Shown: piece after piece, positions 1-10,362 of the stretch
Layout of the letters: each line of letters begins with the position of its first letter
Numbering within the stretch: position 1 is the first letter of the stretch
Virus record (IMG/VR): IMGVR_UViG_3300033978_000436
Location: 1-43,914 of that record
Reading direction: 5' to 3' (one strand)
DNA: 43,914 bases
Origin: a virus
Program-made: the position numbers and the translations under genes
Notes under the pieces: generated by a model
What the model saw: the letters and a program-made list of their open reading frames with translations, nothing else
Told to the model about the DNA's origin: nothing
Database searches by the model: none

Positions 1-2
1 AG

Positions 3-2975
<2,973 letters not shown>

Positions 2976-2977
2976 AC

Positions 2978-3895
2978 ATGGATAACGAGCAATTAAATAG
3001 CGAGCCGGTCGTAATGGTGCCGTATGACGGCATGATAATGGCCGAAACAGCCGGCGGCTGCGGTATTTGCCCAGAAGGCCCTCCCGGTCCCGTTGGCCCT
3101 GCTGGCCCTGTTGGGCCGTCCGGACCCGCAGGCCCAAAAGGCGGTACCGGCACAAAAGGTAACACGGGCTCTAAGGGCGATAAAGGTGCCACCGGGCCAA
3201 CAGGGCCAACCGGTAACACTGGCGCTACTGGCTCACCCGGACGCACAGGCCCGACGGGACCAACGGGTCCAGCTGGCGCGGCAGGCGCAGTTGGCGCTAC
3301 CGGCGCTAACGGACAAAAAGGTCAAACAGGTGTAACCGGACCAAAAGGCGATAAAGGCCAAACTGGCCCCACCGGTCCCGGTGGTTCACGCGGGCCTACC
3401 GGTCCAACAGGGCCAAAAGGCGATAGAGGTCCGTCTGGGCCCACAGGACCAAACGGCCGCACAGGCCCGACTGGTCCTACAGGCCCGTCAGGCGGAAAAG
3501 GCGACAAGGGGGCAACTGGTGTAACGGGTGTGACTGGCGCGACCGGCCCGTCAGGCGCGCAGGGTATACAAGGTGTACAGGGTATATCGGGTGTACAGGG
3601 ACCAAGCGGCCCAACCGGCAAGACCGGCGGGAAAGGCGATAAAGGAGTTACAGGCGCATCAGGCCCTAGCGGCCCGAGCGGCGCTAGAGGCCCTACCGGG
3701 CCAGCAGGGCCTTCTGGGCCTTCTGGGCTCTCTATAACTGGTCCTACGGGCCCTTGCGGCAATACCGGCCAAACAGGGCCTACGGGGCCTACAGGGCCGG
3801 CTGGCGATTTAACGCTAGCGGGACTTATTGCGGCTATCAATACAAACGCAACAGTGCGCGCGGCTATTCGTGCCGCTGTTATTGCGTCTGTATGA
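2978..3895 (+). CDS. Collagen-like fibre protein
   Basis: A 305-residue protein. The first 30 residues are non-repetitive and include GGCGICPEG, with two cysteines that could crosslink chains. About 240 residues of Gly-X-Y follow, with a Gln/Ile-rich stretch ([15 protein letters not shown]) and a break near [12 protein letters not shown]. The C-terminus, [17 protein letters not shown], closely matches the end of the upstream collagen protein, suggesting a common cap that drives trimer formation. It follows that gene at 2 bases, so the two are surely co-transcribed and may form homo- or heterotrimers in the same virion structure (inference). Confidence 0.85.
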   Translation: MDNEQLNSEPVVMVPYDGMIMAETAGGCGICPEGPPGPVGPAGPVGPSGPAGPKGGTGTKGNTGSKGDKGATGPTGPTGNTGATGSPGRTGPTGPTGPAGAAGAVGATGANGQKGQTGVTGPKGDKGQTGPTGPGGSRGPTGPTGPKGDRGPSGPTGPNGRTGPTGPTGPSGGKGDKGATGVTGVTGATGPSGAQGIQGVQGISGVQGPSGPTGKTGGKGDKGVTGASGPSGPSGARGPTGPAGPSGPSGLSITGPTGPCGNTGQTGPTGPTGPAGDLTLAGLIAAINTNATVRAAIRAAVIASV

Positions 3896-3899
3896 TTTT

Positions 3900-3928
3900 T
3901 TGCGACGCTGTTAGAATGCGAAAATACT
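3900..3928 (+). promoter_or_regulatory. Possible sigma70-type promoter
   Basis: TTGCGA (3900-3905) and AATACT (3923-3928) are spaced by 17 bases in the only gap of this cluster, 16 bases before the ATG at 3944. Each hexamer matches 4 of 6 consensus bases. Weak evidence; host promoter rules are unknown. Confidence 0.3.
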
Positions 3929-3943
3929 AACCGCGAGGACACC

Positions 3944-4312
3944 ATGTCTCAACGTATCACGCGCATGATATCGTTAAACCGCGATAACATCATGCAGATT
4001 ACGCAGCGCCCAGACTTCTTTGAAAAAATGCCGGCGCTGGCCAATTTAATACCGCTATTTGACGAATGCCGCGCGGCCTTTGACGAATCAGCAAAAAAGA
4101 GTGGCTGCCGGTGCCGTGCGGATACGACTGTGTTATTTAATTGCGTTTCGCCGTTTTTGGTCGCGCTGGAGAAATGCAAAGAAACAGACCCAGAAACAGT
4201 CCAACAATTCGTGCGCTATATCGCAAAAGATGAGAATGTCGAATCAACTGGCGTTACAATATACTATTCGGCGCCAAACGAGACCACACCGCAGCGATAT
4301 ATGTTTCCATGA
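3944..4312 (+). CDS. Small Cys-containing protein, paralogue of the gene at 5701
   Basis: 122 residues, preceded by an AGGA ribosome site. No family recognised. A central SGCRCRAD is followed by [19 protein letters not shown] and then VTIYYSAPN near the C-terminus. The same order (SGCGSCARK, then IKSCLAGMS...EFKQLL, then VRIVYGNA) is seen in the protein encoded at 5701-6003, so the two are probably paralogues. They bracket the Ig-like and Fn3 genes, which suggests accessory virion proteins or assembly helpers. The paired cysteines could bind a metal or form disulphides. Confidence 0.75.
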   Translation: MSQRITRMISLNRDNIMQITQRPDFFEKMPALANLIPLFDECRAAFDESAKKSGCRCRADTTVLFNCVSPFLVALEKCKETDPETVQQFVRYIAKDENVESTGVTIYYSAPNETTPQRYMFP

Positions 4313-4584
4313 GCTATGTCAGCCCGACAAATTCAAAGATCCTATACGCGACGCAACCGCATGTGGCCGCGGACGGAACTACAGCAGCTGTCATAAAAGT
4401 AAGGCTGCGGGATCACGAAAATAACCCAGTAGCAAACCGACAGGCGCAGCTGTATAGCGCAAATACAAATATCACAATCACGCAACCGGGTTTGACCGAC
4501 GTTAACGGTTTGGCGCTGGCCTATGTACGGTCTAGCACACCCGGACAAGTGACCATTTCAGCCCGCGTATTACCAGAGGCTTAA
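4309..4584 (+). CDS. Single-domain Ig-like (Big_1 type) protein
   Basis: 91 residues, start codon overlapping the previous stop (ATGA). The pattern AAVIKVRLRDHENNPVANRQ, then ITITQPGLTDVNGLALAYV and GQVTISA is that of bacterial Ig-like group 1 domains (intimin/invasin type): 'added value of an optional component, then a new term per strand'. A single domain with almost no flanking sequence is most likely a virion decoration or fibre-tip protein binding surface sugars, by analogy with Ig-like domains on other phages. The exact role is inferred. Confidence 0.75.
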   Translation: MSYVSPTNSKILYATQPHVAADGTTAAVIKVRLRDHENNPVANRQAQLYSANTNITITQPGLTDVNGLALAYVRSSTPGQVTISARVLPEA

Positions 4585-4586
4585 TT

Positions 4587-5693
4587 ATGCCATCGAATTG
4601 CGACCCGACACCGATCGAAGGCATCATCGAGCTGCCTGATACGTTGGGTTTGAATTTTTACGACCCGGTTATTGCCGCACCGCCGCCCCAGCCAAATAAC
4701 GGGCGACGTGTGCGGTTAACGTGGCAAGTAAGCCGCTACAATTTTGAGACCACTGACGGCATTCGTGTGCGCATTACCGCCAGTGACCCGATGTTAATGC
4801 CAGAAAAGATCTTTGCTTATTTGTTATTGCCCTTAAAGCCGGGAACCACAGAGCGGGTCGGCGCATTTGACCACGTCTGCTCGCCGACGGATTTAGAAGA
4901 GTATCCCGAAGACGATCCGCTACCGAATGCACGCCCAGAGTGGTTTCGACTGAACTATGTCGATGTTATTTTGCGATCGCGTGCCGAAGTAGAGACGTTT
5001 ATCGGCGAAGTGCTCGAAGACGTACAACGCCTCAAAGACACGCTGGATATCGCCGACGATTTATTACCCGGCGGCCAGTCGTGGGTTGGCGTGCCACCTG
5101 TAGCACCAGCAGCGCCCACAAATCTAACGCGCAGCGCAGGAAACGGGCAGGTTACGCTGACGTGGACGGCGCCAACAAATACCGGCAACGCGCTGCTCAC
5201 AAATTACACGATCCAGTTCAGCACAAACGGCGGAACTACGTGGACAACAATAAATCGGCCGGGAGTGTCTACGTCGACAACTGCGATTATCACCGGACTA
5301 GTAAACGGCACCGCGTATGTGTTTCGAGTTGCTGCGGTTAATGTTATTGGCGCCGGTGCCTATACCGCGGCGACAACCGCTGTCACACCTGTAACTACAC
5401 CCGCCGCGCCGACTAACGTAACTGGAACAGCCGGTAACGCAAGTGTAGCGCTCACGTGGACAGCGCCAACTATTAATGGCGGCGCAGCTATTACAGACTA
5501 CACGATTCAGTACAGCTCCACGGCTGGCGCATCGTGGACTACCTTCTCAGACGGTACTTCCGCGGCCACGTCTGCAACAGTGACAGGATTAAACAACGGG
5601 ACCAGTTATATTTTCCGTGTCGCGGCTACAAACAGCGCGGGCACGGGAGTATACTCAAGTTCTTCTAGCGCACGGACACCAGCAGCGACGTAG
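4587..5693 (+). CDS. Virion protein with two fibronectin type III domains
   Basis: 368 residues. Residues 1 to about 165 form a domain I do not recognise (Pro-rich start, then an Asp/Glu-rich middle and VETFIGEVLEDVQRLKDTL, a probable helix). Two Fn3 domains follow, near 172-265 and 268-366, each with the classical P.AP.N....GN..V.LTWTAP start, the TNYTIQFSTNGG / TDYTIQYSSTAG strand, and GLVNGTAYVFRVAAVN / GLNNGTSYIFRVAATN. The two repeats are very similar, suggesting recent duplication. Fn3 domains of this type sit on the exterior of phage tails and baseplates. Co-transcribed with the Ig-like gene (2-base gap). Confidence 0.85.
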   Translation: MPSNCDPTPIEGIIELPDTLGLNFYDPVIAAPPPQPNNGRRVRLTWQVSRYNFETTDGIRVRITASDPMLMPEKIFAYLLLPLKPGTTERVGAFDHVCSPTDLEEYPEDDPLPNARPEWFRLNYVDVILRSRAEVETFIGEVLEDVQRLKDTLDIADDLLPGGQSWVGVPPVAPAAPTNLTRSAGNGQVTLTWTAPTNTGNALLTNYTIQFSTNGGTTWTTINRPGVSTSTTAIITGLVNGTAYVFRVAAVNVIGAGAYTAATTAVTPVTTPAAPTNVTGTAGNASVALTWTAPTINGGAAITDYTIQYSSTAGASWTTFSDGTSAATSATVTGLNNGTSYIFRVAATNSAGTGVYSSSSSARTPAAT

Positions 5694-5700
5694 GTGTAAT

Positions 5701-6003
5701 ATGACAGAACTTACGGTACTCGAAGACAGCACCATTATTTCGATGCTCAACGACGCTCGGTTTTCTGAAACTATTCCGTGTTTTTTCAACAAACGGGATC
5801 TTTTCAAAACAGGCAATAGCGGCTGCGGTTCTTGCGCCCGTAAGAAGCTTGAACGCCAGCGCGGAGCTATGGCGCAAATTAAGTCGTGTCTGGCGGGTAT
5901 GAGTGTTGAGAAAAAGGCAGAGTTTAAACAACTGCTCAATACGGCAAAAGTGCGCATCGTATACGGGAACGCCACCGGATCTGTTGTGCAGCTGACATTC
6001 TAA
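5701..6003 (+). CDS. Small Cys-containing protein, paralogue of the gene at 3944
   Basis: 100 residues from the ATG at 5701, which has AGGTG upstream overlapping the end of the Fn3 gene. SGCGSCARKKLERQR resembles a zinc-knuckle-like or disulphide loop and aligns with SGCRCRAD of the 3944 protein; the C-terminal VRIVYGNATGSVVQLTF aligns with its VTIYYSAPN strand. No known family recognised. It ends the virion surface cluster: the next 180 bases are non-coding and rich in hairpins. Confidence 0.7.
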   Translation: MTELTVLEDSTIISMLNDARFSETIPCFFNKRDLFKTGNSGCGSCARKKLERQRGAMAQIKSCLAGMSVEKKAEFKQLLNTAKVRIVYGNATGSVVQLTF

Positions 6004-6041
6004 GCTGCGGCGTTAGCCCATTCTAGAATATGGAAAACGCG

Positions 6042-6116
6042 CTGTAAGTCCTTACAGGGCCGGCATGTTCGCAATTCGCGAACACAGGACAGGCGCTAAA
6101 TTTTGCGCAAAAGCGC
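6042..6116 (+). other. Hairpin-rich intergenic segment
   Basis: The 182-base gap 6004-6185 has no ORF I can support but holds three inverted repeats: CTGTAA/TTACAG (6042-6057, 4-base loop), TGTTCGC/GCGAACA (6066-6084, 5-base loop), and GCGC/GCGC with the palindrome TTTTGCGCAAAA (6093-6116). None is followed by a clean T-run, so they could be a processing or regulatory leader for the gene at 6186 rather than an ordinary terminator. Confidence 0.45.
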
Positions 6117-6185
6117 GGCATATTTAATGTCGCTACTGTGTTGTATCGGTAGCTCTCTTCAAACGCGTTACAAGGGAGTTAACGC

Positions 6186-6563
6186 ATGTCTTTTAGTGCC
6201 GCAGCTGAGGGTATCAAACTGGCCGTCACTCGACGGTGTTCTAAACAGGCCCCTCAGTTTCAGATCGTGCCTGACAAAGCACAAATGCTTTTCGACAATA
6301 CAGCAGAAAAGCATTCGAAGGATCTGAGCAAGATTAATGGCTTTTGGGAAAAAGCCGCTTATCTGAAAGAACGTGTTCTCGCTCGTACGACCAAGAGCTT
6401 GCGAGGAAACATGGCCCGCCTGTACCACGAGTGGACAGCGGCAATGTTGCGTGGCGAACTAGCATCAATGGATGATGACACCGTAATGCGGCAAGTCGAT
6501 CCAAATATTGAAAAGATCGCGCAAGGCCATGCATGGCTTGCGTGCACGGCCAGCCTTAATTAG
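6186..6563 (+). CDS. Protein of unknown function
   Basis: 125 residues with a good AGGGAG ribosome site 8 bases before the ATG. Not recognised. The sequence is mostly helical and fairly basic in the middle (ERVLARTTKSLRGNMARLYHEW), with a hydrophobic C-terminal end. It stands alone between two structured non-coding segments, so its expression may be controlled separately from its neighbours. Confidence 0.65.
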   Translation: MSFSAAAEGIKLAVTRRCSKQAPQFQIVPDKAQMLFDNTAEKHSKDLSKINGFWEKAAYLKERVLARTTKSLRGNMARLYHEWTAAMLRGELASMDDDTVMRQVDPNIEKIAQGHAWLACTASLN

Positions 6564-6580
6564 GCTGCGCCTTGTTGTCT

Positions 6581-6648
6581 GGCTGTGTAGCTGGGACGCA
6601 TTCTGGTTTCTGTTTGACAGGACCGAATGTGATCCCGGCTACACAGCC
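6581..6648 (+). repeat. 16-bp inverted repeat, stem with 36-base loop
   Basis: GGCTGTGTAGCTGGGA (6581-6596) pairs with TCCCGGCTACACAGCC (6633-6648); 15 of 16 pairs are Watson-Crick and one is a G-T wobble. The loop contains AGGA six bases before an in-frame GTG at 6629, so in RNA the stem would present a ribosome site in its loop. No T-run follows, so it is not an obvious terminator. Confidence 0.6.
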
Positions 6649-7162
6649 AAACTTTAACCTGCCCCAATTTTCCTTAGCTATTGTACAAATGGCACGAAAA
6701 AGCAAAACAAAATTAGATAAGCAACCGGCAGGTCCAAAACCTAAATTTGTGATGGCCGATCCAAATGACGACGCCGCTGCCTTTGGGTGGACGCTCGGAA
6801 AGTTGCGCTATTTGTCTGAGAACGAGGTTAACGGTGAGCACTGGCCCGGCCGCGGAGTATTTGATGTCCCGTACAGTTTTGAGACGCGGCAGGTGTACGG
6901 GCACATCATAGAGTTCATTAATCCGGCGTTTCTTCAAATCCAGTTAGACAGCAGCGAAGAAGTGCGTGCCGGGGCAGAGTCAGCTAGAAAAGCAGGCTAC
7001 ACGCCCGAAGCGATAGATAAACTGCGTAAAACAATCATTCGCGTGTTTAACGACAAAATAATTCCAGACGTCGCCGCGCGCTTCAAACAGGTAGCTGGAA
7101 TAACCGCAGAATTCTATTGCGCCCGATTAGCGCATATAGATATGTTCGGCGTGGAGGATTGA
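6629..7162 (+). CDS. Protein of unknown function
   Basis: 177 residues if translation begins at GTG 6629, which has AGGA at a 6-base distance within the loop of the inverted repeat 6581-6648. The ATG at 6690 (MARKSKTKLDKQ, 157 residues) looks like a more natural N-terminus but has no ribosome site, so the start is uncertain. The body is unrecognised: a Lys-rich start, WPGRGVFDVPYSFETRQVYGH in the middle, and a helical C-terminus (KLRKTIIRVFNDKIIPDVAARF). The stop (TGA) overlaps the next start (TGAGTG). Confidence 0.65.
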   Translation: MIPATQPNFNLPQFSLAIVQMARKSKTKLDKQPAGPKPKFVMADPNDDAAAFGWTLGKLRYLSENEVNGEHWPGRGVFDVPYSFETRQVYGHIIEFINPAFLQIQLDSSEEVRAGAESARKAGYTPEAIDKLRKTIIRVFNDKIIPDVAARFKQVAGITAEFYCARLAHIDMFGVED

Positions 7163-7882
7163 GTGGCCGAAACAATTTCTGCGTACATGCAGTGCTACAA
7201 CCACCCGCGAGCTGTCTACGAAACGCTAAAAGCTTTTCGCGGGCATTATCCAGAGGTTGGTGTGTCGTTGGTGTCTGATGCCGGGTATGACTTTAAACCA
7301 TTCGCAAAGTGCTTTGACCTACGCTACACACACGCCAACGAGCAGGTGCAACCCAAAGGTTACTTCTCAGGCCGTGAGTCTGCCGAGACATACCTAAAAC
7401 GCGTATACGACCACTGTATAAGCGAAACTAGCGACTGGGTTGTTTTGCTCGAAGAAGACGTAATAACAAAACGTCGAGCCTTACATTTCCCAGAGTCAGC
7501 CTGCGCTGGCGCTAGGTCCAACCCGTTCTCAGAGAAGCTGACCGCGTATTTCAACATACTGAGGCGCAGCGAGAACCGGCAATTCTATTACGGGCTATGC
7601 GGCGGTAGCTGTTTTAGTCGCGCCATATTTTTAGAATGCTACTCGCGTAACAGAGACTTGCGCCTGCTGCATCTTTTGGATGACAAGATCTATTACGCAC
7701 CCGACGCAACGCTGACAAGTCTCTTTACGCTAAACGGCTACAACTACAGTGAGTGGGCCGAGGTCTCAGAACTAAGCTGGGCTAGACCCGAATGGTGTGT
7801 AATGCGTGACGGCGCGTTTGATCACGCCAATAAACAATATTACACAGCAGATTTCGATCCTTCGTTACTCCAAAAAAATTGA
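7163..7882 (+). CDS. Probable GT-A-fold glycosyltransferase (family 2-like)
   Basis: 239 residues, GTG start preceded by GGAGG. The N-terminus (AETISAYMQCYNHPRAVYETL) looks like the nucleotide-sugar-binding start of family 2 enzymes; SDAGYDF and DWVVLLEEDVI near residues 95-100 sit where the metal-binding DxD-type motif is expected. The middle has FYYGLCGGSCFSRAIF, an acceptor-loop-like segment. The natural substrate is unknown. It lies 1.2 kb downstream of the virion surface cluster, so glycosylation of a virion protein (for example the collagen-like fibres) or of host cell-surface sugars are both possible; this is inference. Family call moderate because the conserved motifs are diverged. 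Confidence 0.55.
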   Translation: MAETISAYMQCYNHPRAVYETLKAFRGHYPEVGVSLVSDAGYDFKPFAKCFDLRYTHANEQVQPKGYFSGRESAETYLKRVYDHCISETSDWVVLLEEDVITKRRALHFPESACAGARSNPFSEKLTAYFNILRRSENRQFYYGLCGGSCFSRAIFLECYSRNRDLRLLHLLDDKIYYAPDATLTSLFTLNGYNYSEWAEVSELSWARPEWCVMRDGAFDHANKQYYTADFDPSLLQKN

Positions 7883-7891
7883 GGTTACAGA

Positions 7892-8230
7892 ATGGCAAAA
7901 ATATCAAAAACGCAAAAAAAGAGGCGCGCTTCGCGCGCCTCCGGTGGAGCAAAAAAGAAAGTACTGTCGCGGCAACAGCGCGAACAGGCGCACGCTATGT
8001 CAGGCTATCTAGTTGTCTGGCGACATGGAATGGATGACGTACCCGTCGGGCTGTACGACTCTTTTCTTGCTGCTATGTCCGTCGCAAAGAACATGAGCCA
8101 CCGCGCGGGGTACGCCGCCGCTAAGAAACTCGATATCGACTGCAGCACTCCCGTGTGCTTTGCCGTTGTCGGATTTGACAAAGGCAAACCAGTGGAGATG
8201 TTCATCGCAGACCGAAATGACGACGCCTGA
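7892..8230 (+). CDS. Protein of unknown function with basic N-terminus
   Basis: 112 residues; GAGGT ribosome site 6 bases upstream. The first 35 residues are strongly basic (KKRRASRASGGAKKK), suggesting nucleic-acid contact; the rest (YLVVWRHGMDDVPVGLYDSF ... PVCFAVVGFDKGKPVEMF) looks like a small alpha/beta domain. Its TGA abuts the stop of the reverse-strand gene at 8231, sharing the palindrome TGATCA, with no room for a terminator between the two converging genes. Confidence 0.65.
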   Translation: MAKISKTQKKRRASRASGGAKKKVLSRQQREQAHAMSGYLVVWRHGMDDVPVGLYDSFLAAMSVAKNMSHRAGYAAAKKLDIDCSTPVCFAVVGFDKGKPVEMFIADRNDDA

Positions 8231-8509
8231 TCAGAGCGAGGCTAAGATAACAAAATCGCGGCGGTAGCCCGCGACCGGCCCGCGCTTGCCCATCATAAGC
8301 TCGTCGTCGGTCTTGCCGTTTTCGTCAACGGGATAAGGACCGCCGGCGTTAGATACGCCCGGGCGGTTCAAACCAGCCTCTGCAGCTTTTTGCAGTACCA
8401 TGTTGGCGGTAGACGCCGACAGCAGTTCCTCGATACCATTGCCGCTGACAACAAACTCAGCGCGACCCTGCGTGATGTTAGAAAGGTTATCGACGATGGA
8501 GACGGCCAT
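8231..8509 (-). CDS. Small reverse-strand protein of unknown function
   Basis: 92 residues starting MAVSIVDNLSN, with a strong GGAGGT ribosome site 5 bases upstream on the reverse strand. The frame is open further upstream but the ribosome site decides this start. An Ala/Ser-rich helical middle is followed by NAGGPYPVDENGKTDDELM, and the protein ends in hydrophobic residues. Not recognised. A lone reverse gene among forward genes: it converges with the gene ending at 8230 and overlaps by 14 bases the 5' end of the forward gene at 8496. Confidence 0.65.
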   Translation of the reverse strand: MAVSIVDNLSNITQGRAEFVVSGNGIEELLSASTANMVLQKAAEAGLNRPGVSNAGGPYPVDENGKTDDELMMGKRGPVAGYRRDFVILASL

Positions 8510-9047
8510 AGATACCTCCGAAGAAAAAAAAGACTTGACGTTGGATATGGTAATGCAGGTCGTGAAGCTTAGCAAGTTGCAAATACGCAATTTGTTTACA
8601 GCTGTGTTGAAAAAATCAGTACCGCCCGGTGACGGTATTTTTAGCCGCGATGACCTATTTTGCGTACTTGTGGCAGATATGCTGGAACGGCTCGCGTTTC
8701 TAAAGGCCGAACAGCGCCTGCTAATTGTCGAAGGTGTCTGGACGGTCAAAAGCCAGCCTTTGCCGCCAGACGCACCCTGCTGCCTGAACCAACTGGTTTT
8801 TGCGGACGGGCGCTACTGCACGTGGACCGGGCATACCGGCTTCGTCGACCTTGAAACCGGCGACGAATTTCTGGGCATACTCCCCAGCCCGCCCCTAGAG
8901 TCGATAGCGTATAATCTAGACGAGCTGTACCGCCGGGGCGTACTGCAGATCGAGAATAAGGCAGGGTTTCATGCCAAAAAATTTGATGCAAGAAGCTTGG
9001 ACGAGTCAGGAGACGTTTGCGAGCGTCCTGCTGACGCTGTTCCTTGA
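8496..9047 (+). CDS. Possible MerR-type helix-turn-helix protein
   Basis: 183 residues from the ATG at 8496 (AAAGG about 10 bases upstream). Residues about 15-75 (MQVVKLSKLQIRNLFTAVLK, then GDGIFSRDDLFCVLVADMLE) resemble the winged helix of MerR-like regulators, where a helix-turn-helix is followed by 'y s..Dl..l.....L...g'. The remainder carries LVFADGRYCTWTGHTGFVDL and is unrecognised. It overlaps the divergent reverse gene by 14 bases and the next forward gene by 77. If it is a regulator, the overlapping divergent gene is a natural target (inference). A second possible start is the ATG near 8547. Confidence 0.5.
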   Translation: METAIDTSEEKKDLTLDMVMQVVKLSKLQIRNLFTAVLKKSVPPGDGIFSRDDLFCVLVADMLERLAFLKAEQRLLIVEGVWTVKSQPLPPDAPCCLNQLVFADGRYCTWTGHTGFVDLETGDEFLGILPSPPLESIAYNLDELYRRGVLQIENKAGFHAKKFDARSLDESGDVCERPADAVP

Positions 9048-9645
9048 CCGGTTCGGTGTCGAGGCGCTTGACTGGGATCCGGCGACTATAACCCTTGAAA
9101 TCGAAGAAGAATTTGACGTCGACCTGCCGCAGTTGTCGCTCGACAAGCTTGTGGTAGCGATTCAGATTTTAACGACCGATCGTTTCTTCAAGTCGATGCC
9201 TGACTTCATCGATTTCTGCAACGTTCTCGGTGGCGCCACATACCGCCCAGATATGTGGGACCCCGCTGACGCAGAAGAAGTCGCGTGGGGTATGACTGAG
9301 TCGTTGCTGCTATCGCCGCCCGATGACGACGACAACGAACCGTTTAGCGACGAGATTCGCGCGTATATCGGCTCCGTGCTGGATAGCGAGGGTATCATAA
9401 ACCCGCCAGATATACTGCGCATAGCATTGCGCGTAGCTCGCGTGTCGCCAAACATGGCCGACTTTTCTGATGACCCGCAAATGTTTAGCGCAATCTATGA
9501 CGTAGAAGCTGGCAAGACAGAAGACATTAACGCCGCCATACGTTTAAAAACAGAATTACTTGTTGCGCAACTTTCCGCGCTGAATCTGCAAAACGGAAAT
9601 ACGCAGCAGGTAGTCGCCATGTTACGAAACGCGGGGGCAAAATAA
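8971..9645 (+). CDS. Acidic helical protein of unknown function
   Basis: 224 residues, starting MPKNLMQEAW after an AGGG ribosome site, inside the end of the previous gene. Very acidic (EIEEEFDVDLPQL, SPPDDDDNEPF) and predicted mostly helical. Residues around 95-110 (YRPDMWDPADAEEVAWGMTE) suggest a Pro-anchored turn. No family recognised. It precedes csrA by 11 bases and probably shares its transcript. Confidence 0.6.
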   Translation: MPKNLMQEAWTSQETFASVLLTLFLDRFGVEALDWDPATITLEIEEEFDVDLPQLSLDKLVVAIQILTTDRFFKSMPDFIDFCNVLGGATYRPDMWDPADAEEVAWGMTESLLLSPPDDDDNEPFSDEIRAYIGSVLDSEGIINPPDILRIALRVARVSPNMADFSDDPQMFSAIYDVEAGKTEDINAAIRLKTELLVAQLSALNLQNGNTQQVVAMLRNAGAK

Positions 9646-9656
9646 GGGGACTTACC

Positions 9657-9860
9657 GTGCTTGTTGTCTCGCGAAAAAGAGAGCAAGAAGTAGTTATCTG
9701 TATTGGTAACGGTGTTGTTGTGAAAGTTTTAGAGATCAACGGGGATCGCGTCAAGATTGGCGTAACCGCGCCGCCCACCATATCGGTGTTGCGCGGCGAG
9801 TTGCTTGACCCCAAGAAAAAGAAGAGAAAGAAAAATGGGCTGGAACGACCGGCTACCTGA
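9657..9860 (+). CDS. csrA: CsrA/RsmA-type post-transcriptional regulator
   Basis: 67 residues; GGGGA ribosome site, GTG start. MLVVSRKREQEVVICIG, then VKVLEINGDRVKIGVTAPP and ISVLRGEL follow the CsrA family order exactly. The family's RNA-binding surface at the first strand (L4, here V4, and R6) and the residue equivalent to R44 (R46 here) are present. The basic tail (KKKKRKKNGLERPAT) is longer than in the usual 60-odd-residue host protein. CsrA dimers bind ANGGA motifs in hairpin loops at leader regions and block or stabilise mRNAs. A phage copy could repress host mRNAs or time phage genes. A candidate binding hairpin lies at 22536-22587. Overlaps the next gene by 26 bases. Confidence 0.88.
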   Translation: MLVVSRKREQEVVICIGNGVVVKVLEINGDRVKIGVTAPPTISVLRGELLDPKKKKRKKNGLERPAT

Positions 9861-10104
9861 TGACCCGTATCGCCCGTACGCAAGCCAAGACGACCGCGAT
9901 GCGTACGATAACTGGCAGATGTATCTAGAACACTGCCGCCAAGAAGAACTGACGTCGCAGAATATAGACCCAGCAAGCGTCAATCAATTTCGGCCAGTAA
10001 CTATGGTCGACATGTGTCGTGACTTGCTTTCCCGCTTACTAAAGAACAGCCGTGCCGACCAAAAAAAGCAAAAAGCCAGTAAAGAAAAAAGCCACAAAAA
10101 ATAA
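9835..10104 (+). CDS. Small charged protein of unknown function
   Basis: 89 residues from the ATG at 9835, whose ribosome site (AGAGAAAG) lies within the Lys-rich codons of csrA. WNDRLPDDPYRPYASQDDRD at the start is aromatic and Asp-rich, while the end is Lys/Ser-rich (KKQKASKEKSHKK). Not recognised. The overlap with csrA suggests translational coupling. Confidence 0.6.
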   Translation: MGWNDRLPDDPYRPYASQDDRDAYDNWQMYLEHCRQEELTSQNIDPASVNQFRPVTMVDMCRDLLSRLLKNSRADQKKQKASKEKSHKK

Positions 10105-10279
10105 AGAACGCGAAGAGACGTTAACTGCGATTTATGCTGTTGTAGAGGCGCTAGATCAGACAACAGCTGCCGCGTCGATTGCGCGCGTGCCTCTTGGCGC
10201 TTTAAAGTGCGTATTGGGCGGCTTGTATTGCGCGCTGCACTTAATCAACGACTTTAATGTGCCGCCTGAAAAGAAGTAA
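10052..10279 (+). CDS. Small Lys-rich protein of unknown function
   Basis: 75 residues from GTG 10052, overlapping the previous gene by 53 bases. The first 22 residues are almost all Lys, Thr and Pro (PTKKSKKPVKKKATKNKE); the rest is an Ala-rich helix pair with LGGLYCALHLIND. The basic arm suggests RNA or DNA contact. No family recognised, and the start is uncertain. Confidence 0.5.
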   Translation: MPTKKSKKPVKKKATKNKEREETLTAIYAVVEALDQTTAAASIARVPLGALKCVLGGLYCALHLINDFNVPPEKK

Positions 10280-10282
10280 AAA

Positions 10283-10356
10283 TGGTGGAGGTTGGATTCG
10301 AACCAACGTCCTCTAGCTTATGAGGCTAGCGAGCTACCGGGCTGCTCCACTCCACG
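10283..10356 (-). tRNA. Initiator-like tRNA-Met (anticodon CAU)
   Basis: 74 bases, no encoded CCA. Reverse-strand reading: acceptor CGTGGAG/CTCCACC with an unpaired C1-C72, D arm GAGC-AGCCCGGTA-GCTC, anticodon loop CTCATAA, T arm GTTGG-TTCGAAT-CCAAC, discriminator A. The mismatched 1:72 pair, the A11:T24 pair of the D stem and the D-arm sequence GGAGCAGCC-GGTAGCTC are hallmarks of bacterial initiator tRNA. The three G-C pairs expected in the anticodon stem are absent: the stem is CTAGC/GCTAG. It lies just downstream of the reverse gene 10363-11547, so it may be released from that transcript. Confidence 0.9.
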
Positions 10357-10362
10357 CCAGTA

